22,326 nt of DNA from JBCBRR01 sp039029235 (GTDB lineage: Bacteria > Bacteroidota > Bacteroidia > Cytophagales > Amoebophilaceae), in NCBI GenBank assembly GCA_039029235.1, contig JBCCGO010000012.1, forward strand, positions 1 through 22,326, written 5' to 3'. The stretch's first letter is position 1; each line of letters starts with the position of its first letter. Both the position numbers and the translations under genes were made by a program. The notes below the pieces were generated by a model, which was given only the letters and a program-made list of their open reading frames with translations, was not told the origin of the DNA and made no database searches. Shown piece after piece: positions 1-5,884 of the stretch.

Positions 1-240
1 CCTATAATCGGGTTGCATACAAGGAGCGTAATAAGATAGCGCGTTTTTTACTAGACTAAAGCACTTTAGCGGGATAGCTACTCGTAAGTGTAAGCGTGGT
101 GCTTACTTCCTCTCAGCTGTGAAGTGGGCAGCTTGTATTATCTTATTAATTAATTGACGATGCTACCTAAAGTAGGTAGCTGCTATTGATATATCTTGTG
201 TGACTTAGTAACTCCGCTGAAAATACAAAATATATTCATT
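1..240. other. Intergenic region with three short inverted repeats
   Basis: No gene is supported here. Three perfect inverted repeats are visible: CTAAAG/CTTTAG at 56-69 (2-nt spacer), GTAAGC/GCTTAC at 90-106 (5-nt loop) and GCTACCT/AGGTAGC at 162-180 (5-nt loop). None is followed by a T run, so they are not clear terminators. No TAnnTTTG promoter element was found before the nuclease gene. Confidence 0.5.
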
Positions 241-972
241 ATGCTCGGTAAATTCCTAGATCCAAAGAATGGCTTTGCCTTCAGGCAAGTTTTTGGCCAA
301 AAAAATAAAGACATCCTGATCCACTTTCTCAATGACGTCTTAGGCGCTGACCGCATAGGGCAAATAAAAGAAGTAACTTTCTTGGAACGTCCTCAGGGCC
401 CAGAGATAGCTTCCAAGAAGGAGAGTATGGCTGATGTACGCTGTCGCGATGAGCTGGGGAGAGAGTGCGTCATAGAGATAGACATGCAGGTAGCCAAGAA
501 GGCTGATTTTGAGAAGCGAGTCCAGTACCATGCTGCAAGAACATATGCTAGTATACCACTCGCTGAGCACTTTGATGAGAATTTTAGAGGAGTGATTTTC
601 CTAGGCATTGTCAACTTTTTGATATCCCCAGAGCAGTCATCCATTAAGTCAGACCATGTTTTGATGTCCTCGAAGCAGTCAGCCATCAAGTCAGACCATA
701 CTGTCATCGATAGATCTACCCATGAGCAGGACCTACAAGGTTTCTCTTTTACCTTTATCGAGCTACCGAAGCTTAAAAAGAGCGTGGAGGAGCTCGAGAG
801 TCCCTTAGACTACTGGTGTTACTACCTGAAGCATGCTCAGGAGACATCTTCGGCGGACTATGAGCTACTGATCGTAAAGCATCCAATAATCCAGCGAGCC
901 TACGAGGCTTTAGATCGCTTTTATTGGAGTCAGGAAGAGCTGCAAGCCTATGAAGCGTGGATGAAGTTATAA
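241..972 (+). CDS. Rpn family recombination-promoting nuclease / PD-(D/E)XK transposase-like protein, C-terminally truncated
   Basis: This 243-residue protein belongs to the Rpn/TIGR01784 group (PD-(D/E)XK nucleases annotated as putative transposases), which cut DNA and are abundant in Bacteroidota symbionts. I chose ATG 241 because family members begin with the same kind of sequence (MLGKFLDPKNGFAFRQVFG); the frame is open from TTG 196 but that adds nothing family-like. The nuclease core is visible as ADVRCRDELGREC followed by VIEIDMQ, giving the Asp and the Glu-x-x-x-Gln/Lys-type strand, then the helix around FEKRVQYHAARTYAS. The segment around residues 130-158 contains a 14-residue tandem duplication. 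The protein stops at MKL, but the usual family tail (A-K-Q-Y-x-K-G and a terminal helix-turn-helix-like ISEL-x-GL) follows in the same frame, interrupted by stops. It may be a pseudogene or a truncated but still folded nuclease. Confidence 0.85.
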   Translation: MLGKFLDPKNGFAFRQVFGQKNKDILIHFLNDVLGADRIGQIKEVTFLERPQGPEIASKKESMADVRCRDELGRECVIEIDMQVAKKADFEKRVQYHAARTYASIPLAEHFDENFRGVIFLGIVNFLISPEQSSIKSDHVLMSSKQSAIKSDHTVIDRSTHEQDLQGFSFTFIELPKLKKSVEELESPLDYWCYYLKHAQETSSADYELLIVKHPIIQRAYEALDRFYWSQEELQAYEAWMKL

Positions 973-1185
973 CTGGGGAGCTAGGGGCTAGCATGTTAGA
1001 AGTTGCTGGATGTTGAAGCTAAGCAGTATGGAAAAGGGTAGAAGAGTGGATGATCATGGGGAAGAAGGGAAGGGATGGCTCTCGGCGAGGGAACAGCTAA
1101 GCAACCGATAGCCCGCCAGGTGCTCTCTGGAGGGATGGGTATAGCCCTTATCAGTGAGCTGAAAGGCCTGAATGAGTGGAGTATT
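973..1185 (+). pseudogene. Decayed C-terminal tail of the Rpn nuclease
   Basis: Reading on in the frame of the upstream nuclease past TAA 970-972 gives LLDVEAKQYGKG, then REGMALGEGTAKQPIARQ and GMGIALISELKGLNEW. This matches the charged, coiled tail and terminal helical motif typical of Rpn proteins (known from the family, recalled). It is interrupted by in-frame stops at 982-984, 997-999, 1039-1041 and 1051-1053. No frame change is needed to follow the tail, so decay here was by substitution, or by indels that keep the frame. The full ancestral gene would span about 241-1185. Confidence 0.75.
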
Positions 1186-1260
1186 ATGGTAACCCTCTCC
1201 AGGCTCATCAGTAGCGATAAGCGCGTATGAGGAAAATCTAGCTAGCATCCATGCTAGCCC

Positions 1261-1507
1261 AGTGTGGGGAGGAGTCTGGGGATATCTATAAGGTGCCCCA
1301 GGCTGAGGGGAGTGCCAACTCAATATTGTTATTGTTTTTAATATTACCAATGTTTAAATGGCCTGATCCCAAACATTGCTCATCGTCTCCAAACTTCTTG
1401 CACATGGCAGCGGTAGTCAACCTAACAAAAACGACTCTCATGAAGGGACTCAGCGTTATAGAAGTATATAATTAGCACTCCCCAGTCTGAGGGTGCTGGG
1501 GTATGAC
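1261..1507 (+). repeat. Palindromic intergenic repeat, copy A, interrupted by an insertion
   Basis: The left part (1261-1310) carries a stem CTGGGG (1276-1281) with CCCCAG (1296-1301). It aligns with copies at 9063-9130, 11217-11289 and 12911-12980. The right part (1480-1507) resumes the same repeat, ending in TGACGCT as copy C does. About 170 bases lie between them, so this copy appears to have been split by an insertion. Confidence 0.65.
1307..1483. mobile_element. Small MITE-like insertion with terminal inverted repeats
   Basis: The ends are inverted repeats: GGGGAGTGCCAACT at 1307-1320 and, read on the minus strand from 1483, GGGGAGTGCTAATT (12 of 14 identical). The flanks carry a near-perfect direct repeat, CCCCAGGCTGAGGG (1296-1309) and CCCCAGTCTGAGGG (1480-1493), consistent with a target duplication. 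The interior is AT-rich compared with its surroundings and holds no convincing gene. The exact borders are ambiguous because the direct and inverted repeats overlap. Confidence 0.45.
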
Positions 1508-1534
1508 GCTATCTTGTCAGAGAAAAATATTGCC

Positions 1535-3322
1535 TTACAAGTGTGCTTTTAGTTGCGCTGCTCTTTTATGGCCTACGTGCTGGGCAAGTGTTTCTAGGCT
1601 AGCTACTTGTATATGCTGGATAGATTTAAAATGGGCCAGTAATTTATCGATACTGCTTGGGCCTATGCCAGGAATATCTTCTAGTTGGCTTTTCAGGCTA
1701 GCTTTGCTTCGGTTGTTTCGATGAAAGTTAAGGGCAAATCGATGGGCTTCGTTACGTATCCGCTGTAGTAGCTTCAGGGAGGGAGATTTTTTACTGATAT
1801 GTAGCGCATAGGTATCTTCAGGGTAGTAAATCTCTTCGAGCCGCTTGGCTATGCCTATGATGGGCACTTGGCCATAGATGCCTAGCATCTTTAAGGACTG
1901 TACAGCAGCGCTGAGCTGTCCCTTCCCACCATCGATCACGATCAGATCGGGTAGCTCTTGCTCTTCTTCTAGTACGCGCTGGTACCTTCTGCGTACTACT
2001 TCATGCATGGAAGCAAAGTCATCAGGTCCTGCTACTGTCTTGATATTAAAATGACGGTATGCTTTTTTAGCAGGCTTTCCATCCTTGAAGACTACCATGG
2101 CTGCCACAGGCGAGCTCCCTTTGGTATTAGAGTTGTCAAAACACTCGATATGCCGGGGCAAGCTTTTGAGCTGCAGGTCTTGCTGTAGCAGGAGCAGTGT
2201 TTTATTGGCGGAAGGTTGGAGATGCTCTGGTCTGATAAATCGCTCCTTCTTCAGGAAAAGCGCATTTTTGATAGCCAGCCCCACTAGTTTTTTCTTATCG
2301 CCAATTTTGGGTACGGTAAGGGTAGTCTGGGCTAGGTCTGTAGTTAAGGGCACATTGATGAGAACTTCGGGAGCGGTGCTTCCATACTTTTCTCTACAAT
2401 GGAGGATGATCAGCGGTAGTATATCACTATCGGCTTCGGCCAGCTTTTTCTTAATATCTAGAGTCTGGCTGAAGGTGATCGCTCCATTTTTGATCTGTAG
2501 ATAGCTTACGAAAGCTGCTTGCTCATCTGTAACCACGCCAAATACGTCTAAGTCGCCTACTTGGGGATTGACAACCAACGATTTGGCTTGGTAGGCTTCT
2601 AAAGCTGCTAGTTTCTTTTTATATTCCTGGGCTATCTCATACTCCAATGCCTGAGCTGCCTGGTACATTTTTGCCTTAAAATCTTTCTTCACCTCATTGA
2701 GATTTTCCTTAAGGATAGACGCGATCTGCGCAATGTCTTGGTTGTAGGCTGCCTCGCTTTGTAAGCCTTCGCAAGGCCCCTTACAGCGGCCTATATGGTA
2801 CTCTAAGCAGACTTTGAATCTATGGTTACGGATTTTTTCTTCCGTAAGGTTGTAGGTGCAGGTTCGGATCTTGTATAGGTTCTTTATCAAGTCTAGGATT
2901 TGATACATGGCTTTCAGGTCAGTGAAAGGGCCATAATACTGCCCTAGCTTGGTATCTATCTGGCGGGTAGCCACGACTCTGGGGAAACGTTCGTGCGTAA
3001 TGCAGAGGTAGGGATAGGTCTTGCCATCTTTCAGTAAGATGTTGTAACGGGGCTGGTTTTCCTTAATAAGGTTGTTTTCTAAGAGCAGTGCTTCGTACTC
3101 AGCGTTAACAATCGTGAAGCTGATCGCCTGTATCTCTGCTACCATTCTCCGCGTCTTGCGGTCGTGCTGCTGGGTCTGCACAAAGTAGCTACTGACTCGT
3201 TTCTTCAGGTTCTTGGCCTTGCCTACATAGATGATCTCTTGCTGATCATTGTAGAAATAATATACTCCAGGCTGGTCTGGTAAGCGCTGGATATCGGCTG
3301 GTGTATATTGATAGGTTTCCAT
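1535..3322 (-). CDS. uvrC: UvrABC system protein C (excinuclease subunit)
   Basis: UvrC makes both incisions around bulky DNA lesions after UvrA and UvrB have located them (nucleotide excision repair, cytoplasm). The 595-residue protein has the full family layout. Residues 16-42 hold the N-terminal GIY-YIG nuclease (GVYYFYN, then IIYVGKAKNLKKRV), with a later Glu in LLLENNLIKENQPRYN. A four-Cys segment lies near residues 155-185 (CTYNL, KVCLEYHIGRCKGPCEG). A UVR/UvrB-binding helix follows near 215-240 (QALEYEIAQEYKKKL). The RNase H-like nuclease has Asp in IECFDNSNT and in LIVIDGGKGQL, with a His in EAHRFALNFHR. A C-terminal helix-hairpin-helix is seen in LEDIPGIGPSSIDKLL. All key residues are present, so it should be functional. 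It stands alone on the minus strand; no clear promoter was seen upstream. Confidence 0.97.
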   Translation of the reverse strand: METYQYTPADIQRLPDQPGVYYFYNDQQEIIYVGKAKNLKKRVSSYFVQTQQHDRKTRRMVAEIQAISFTIVNAEYEALLLENNLIKENQPRYNILLKDGKTYPYLCITHERFPRVVATRQIDTKLGQYYGPFTDLKAMYQILDLIKNLYKIRTCTYNLTEEKIRNHRFKVCLEYHIGRCKGPCEGLQSEAAYNQDIAQIASILKENLNEVKKDFKAKMYQAAQALEYEIAQEYKKKLAALEAYQAKSLVVNPQVGDLDVFGVVTDEQAAFVSYLQIKNGAITFSQTLDIKKKLAEADSDILPLIILHCREKYGSTAPEVLINVPLTTDLAQTTLTVPKIGDKKKLVGLAIKNALFLKKERFIRPEHLQPSANKTLLLLQQDLQLKSLPRHIECFDNSNTKGSSPVAAMVVFKDGKPAKKAYRHFNIKTVAGPDDFASMHEVVRRRYQRVLEEEQELPDLIVIDGGKGQLSAAVQSLKMLGIYGQVPIIGIAKRLEEIYYPEDTYALHISKKSPSLKLLQRIRNEAHRFALNFHRNNRSKASLKSQLEDIPGIGPSSIDKLLAHFKSIQHIQVASLETLAQHVGHKRAAQLKAHL

Positions 3323-3737
3323 ATAGATAACGGCTCCACGCTACTGATGCATTATTGTTGCGATCTTATGTAATATATAGTCACAGATGGGCTAATAAAG
3401 TAGGGCAGCGGGTAGTGCAGAAGCTACCAAGCAACACTACCAACGCCTTAGGCTACAGCCGCTAAAGAGCGGATAAGTCCCATGGCTAGTGTTGATATAC
3501 GGATGACCAGCTGAGTGGCAGCTTATGGGTGGTCAGTAGCTGGCAATGCTATGTACTTCGTTTTTTTGCTATGTGGTTCATGGATTTAGTGTTTTAATAC
3601 GTAAACCATGATCAACGAGAAGTTGATGGGTTGTGGATCGCGACTGTCAGGCGGAGTCAGTAATGATAATTCAATATTGTAGACTCATAAGCTAGTATGG
3701 GCGACAAGGCCAGCAGTTCTGCTTGACTGGGTGATGA

Positions 3738-3767
3738 TTTGTTTTTCATAACATTTTTTTAACTTTG
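3738..3767 (+). promoter_or_regulatory. Bacteroidota-type promoter upstream of the lipoprotein gene
   Basis: TTTG (3738-3741) is followed after 18 bases by TAACTTTG (3760-3767). This fits the known Bacteroidota consensus TTTG / 19-21 bases / TAnnTTTG, apart from a spacer one base short. The transcript would start near 3774, giving a leader of about 270 bases before the lipoprotein start at 4043, unless the short frame at 3805 is the first gene. Confidence 0.6.
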
Positions 3768-3804
3768 CAACAAGTAGCTAACCAAAGGAGGAGCAGGTAG
3801 CTAG

Positions 3805-3891
3805 ATGTATTACACTACTGTATTGGCACATGGCTCCACTAGATTTGAGACGGTTACAGTAACGAAGCTATCACCGACGGCCTTAAGTTAA
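3805..3891 (+). CDS. Possible 28-residue leader peptide or chance frame
   Basis: ATG 3805 opens a 28-codon frame ending in TAA 3889-3891. It lies about 30 bases after the predicted transcription start and 12 bases after a strong AAAGGAGGA (3784-3792). The peptide begins MYYTTVLAHGS and resembles nothing I know. Bacteroidota rarely rely on Shine-Dalgarno pairing, so the purine run may be coincidental. It could also simply be part of an untranslated leader. Confidence 0.2.
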   Translation: MYYTTVLAHGSTRFETVTVTKLSPTALS

Positions 3892-4042
3892 GAAAGGAGC
3901 CTTAAATCAAGATTTATCAAGTGCAAAAACACACACAGGCTCTTTGATAGATGAGGGATAGTAGGTTTTTGACAAGGTACAGGAGCATGAAAAGTCTGCA
4001 GCTCCAGAGAATAGCAAAACACTCCAAACTAATTTTATATTT

Positions 4043-5194
4043 ATGTACAAAAATACCAAAGGTCACCTATTTTTATTTTCTATTCTAATTTTGAGCCTTG
4101 CAACAGGATGTGGTGGTTGGGGAAAAAAGCCTCCAGCCCCAAAAGATTCTCACGCGCCTAAAGGTGACGGGGAAGAAGCAGTACCAGCCCCAAAAGATTC
4201 TCACGCGCCTAAAGGTGACGGGGAAGAAGCAGTACCAGCCCCAAAAGATTCTCACGCGCCTGAAGGTGACGGGGAAGAAGCAGTACCAGCCCCAAAAGAT
4301 TCTCACGTGCCTAAAGGTGGCGGGGAAACAGGGCACGTGGGCAGCCCAAAAGCCTATCCAGTTGACGGGTATTATTCCTCAAGTGATGATACACTAGCAA
4401 AATCAACTGTTCTAGATCGGTCCTCTGAAGGTGACGGGGAAGCAGGGGAGGAAAAAGGAGATAGTGATGGGGAAGAAGCAGTACCAGCCCCAAAAGATTC
4501 TCACGCGCCTGAAGGTGACGGGGAAACAGGGGAGGAAAAAGGAGATAGTGATGGGGAAGAAGCAGTACCAGCCCCAAAAGATTCTCACGTGCCTAAAGGT
4601 GGCGGGGAAACAGGGCACGTGGGCAGCCCAAAAGCCTATCCAGTTGACGGGCATTATTCCTCAAGTGATGATACACTAGCAAAATCAACTGTTCTAGATC
4701 GGTCCTCAGAGTTTATAAGCGCCTGGAAAAAAATCGGGGAATCTAAGAAGAATACTCCCCCTGCAGTCAAAATGCTCTTTCATAAAGACAACGGCATACT
4801 TCGTCTTTATGAAAGAGGGAAAAAGCTTTGGGATACTATCAAAGCATCTGTTCAGGAAGTAGAGGGACTCCGTTCAGAAATAATAGCTCGGGTAGATGAA
4901 CTGATAGCTGCTGCTACGGAGCTTACTAGCAAAAAACCCGAGGAGCTCTCAGAAGAGTTTATAGAGAAGCTTGTTGGCCGAGGGGTGGACTTAGCTACCA
5001 TACCAGTAGGTACACAAGAGGCCATAAGTGCGGTCAGAGAGAGATTAGAAGAGGTCAGCAAACCTGCAGAAGCATCCGAAGAAAACCCGGCTCAGCCTGG
5101 AGAACAGCAGAAACAATGGGCTAAGGAAATGATAAAATATTTAGATCTACTAGAGCAGTTCATTCCTGATACCCCGGTCTCTCCAAGCACATAA
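4043..5194 (+). CDS. Repeat-containing lipoprotein, unknown function
   Basis: This 383-residue protein begins with a lipoprotein signal peptide: MYKNTKG, a hydrophobic stretch LFLFSILILSL and a lipobox LATGC, so Cys23 should be lipidated and the protein anchored in a membrane. Residues about 32-222 are low-complexity and repetitive. A 17-residue unit (APKDSHAPKGDGEEAVP) is repeated in tandem from 4136 with a 51-base period. A larger 94-residue (282-base) unit containing GSPKAYPVDG and SSSDDTLAKSTVLDRSSE then occurs twice. The C-terminal part, from about residue 223 (EFISAWKKIG), is predicted helical and charged, without repeats. The strong negative charge and Pro content suggest an extended surface stalk carrying a helical head. 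I do not recognise the family. It stands alone on the plus strand behind a clear promoter, so it is probably expressed. Confidence 0.8.
   Translation: MYKNTKGHLFLFSILILSLATGCGGWGKKPPAPKDSHAPKGDGEEAVPAPKDSHAPKGDGEEAVPAPKDSHAPEGDGEEAVPAPKDSHVPKGGGETGHVGSPKAYPVDGYYSSSDDTLAKSTVLDRSSEGDGEAGEEKGDSDGEEAVPAPKDSHAPEGDGETGEEKGDSDGEEAVPAPKDSHVPKGGGETGHVGSPKAYPVDGHYSSSDDTLAKSTVLDRSSEFISAWKKIGESKKNTPPAVKMLFHKDNGILRLYERGKKLWDTIKASVQEVEGLRSEIIARVDELIAAATELTSKKPEELSEEFIEKLVGRGVDLATIPVGTQEAISAVRERLEEVSKPAEASEENPAQPGEQQKQWAKEMIKYLDLLEQFIPDTPVSPST
4136..4709 (+). repeat. In-frame tandem repeats (51 bp) and 282-bp duplication in the lipoprotein gene
   Basis: Three nearly identical 51-base units lie at 4136-4186, 4187-4237 and 4238-4288. 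A diverging fourth starts at 4289, and further units start near 4485 and 4570. A longer segment starting at the CACGTGCC of 4304 recurs at 4586, an offset of 282 bases. Both periods are multiples of three, so gain or loss of units would keep the frame. Confidence 0.85.
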
Positions 5195-5568
5195 AGTCGT
5201 CAGTCGTCAGGGAACGTTAGTCATACAATACTACGCGCTACAAAGTTCCTGACAAAGTCCATCGGGGAAGTGTTGGGAAGTTATGTTCGTACCTAGGCAA
5301 CTCAAAATGGATCTACGCCACGAACTTAGCGACTTTTAGGTCATTGCTGCGTCGATGGCTTTGCCTAGCCGGTCGCTCAGGATGACACTGGTCTTGCAGC
5401 TACCTTCCAGCCTGCCCATCTTCAAGCGAGGGGGGGAAGGATATGTCCGGTATCTCTATGTGGATAGCTCAAGGAGAGTATGTCTAGCATAGTTAGGCGC
5501 CTAGGGAAGAAGTAGCCAACAGTGGACAGTAAGTTAGGTTGTCGCTCACACAACAGACGGCTTGGCCA
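5195..5568. other. Intergenic region between the lipoprotein gene and rpsJ
   Basis: The two flanking genes converge here. I see no gene, no clear terminator (no hairpin with a T run on either strand) and only a short direct repeat GTCGTCA-GTCGTCA just after the lipoprotein stop. No trace of rplC (ribosomal protein L3), the usual next gene after rpsJ, was recognised. Confidence 0.5.
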
Positions 5569-5877
5569 CTAAGCTTTGATAGCTACTTCTACGCCGCTGG
5601 GTAGCTCTAGCTTCATGAGCGCATCGACTGTTTTACTAGTACTATTAGCGTAGATGTCTATGAGCCGCTGATAGGTACAGAGCTGGAATTGCTCCCTAGA
5701 TTTTTTGTTAGCATGTGGGGAGCGCAGTACAGTATAGATCTCTTTTTTGCTAGGTAGCGGTATGGGGCCACTTACTACTGCCTTAGTGTCTTTAACAGCC
5801 TTAACGATGCGCCCAGCTGATTTATCAATCAGGCTGTAGTCATAAGATTTTAATTTTATGCGAATTTTCTGGGCCAT
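5569..5877 (-). CDS. rpsJ: 30S ribosomal protein S10
   Basis: S10 is a component of the head of the 30S subunit (binding with S3 and S14) and, in many bacteria, the NusE partner of NusB in antitermination. The protein is 102 residues, normal for the family, and starts MAQKIRIKLKSYDYSLID. It has the typical GPIPLPSKKEIYTVLRSPH stretch and a C-terminal strand LPSGVEVAIKA. It is the last gene of the rpsL-rpsG-fusA-rpsJ operon, 7 bases after the fusA stop. In many Bacteroidota the S10/L3/L4 cluster continues directly from here; in this window it does not. Confidence 0.98.
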   Translation of the reverse strand: MAQKIRIKLKSYDYSLIDKSAGRIVKAVKDTKAVVSGPIPLPSKKEIYTVLRSPHANKKSREQFQLCTYQRLIDIYANSTSKTVDALMKLELPSGVEVAIKA

Positions 5878-5884
5878 AGATATA

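Larger units (their letters stand above)
3323..4042. other. Long intergenic region between uvrC and the lipoprotein gene
   Basis: About 720 bases separate two divergently transcribed genes. It contains a nested stem-loop at 3504-3535 (TGACC/GGTCA outside AGCTG/CAGCT), a longer-range pair GGTAGTG/CACTACC near 3408-3440, and a Bacteroidota-type promoter at 3738-3767. Next come a very short reading frame at 3805-3891 and two near-identical 14-base direct repeats GCCTTAAGTTAAGA (3880-3893) and GCCTTAAATCAAGA (3899-3912). Nothing else gene-like was found. Confidence 0.5.

Noticed and set aside
1054..1350. Minus-strand 98-codon frame after the nuclease
   Set aside because: The plus strand of the same stretch encodes the decayed Rpn tail and a palindromic repeat, which explain the sequence better.
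3987..4091. Short frame starting MKSLQLQRIAKHSK with an upstream AGGAG
   Set aside because: It overlaps the lipoprotein start out of frame and ends within its signal peptide; unlike any known leader.
4085..4679. Several alternative-frame open stretches across the lipoprotein repeats
   Set aside because: Repeat periods divisible by three keep all frames open; only the frame with the signal peptide and lipobox makes sense.
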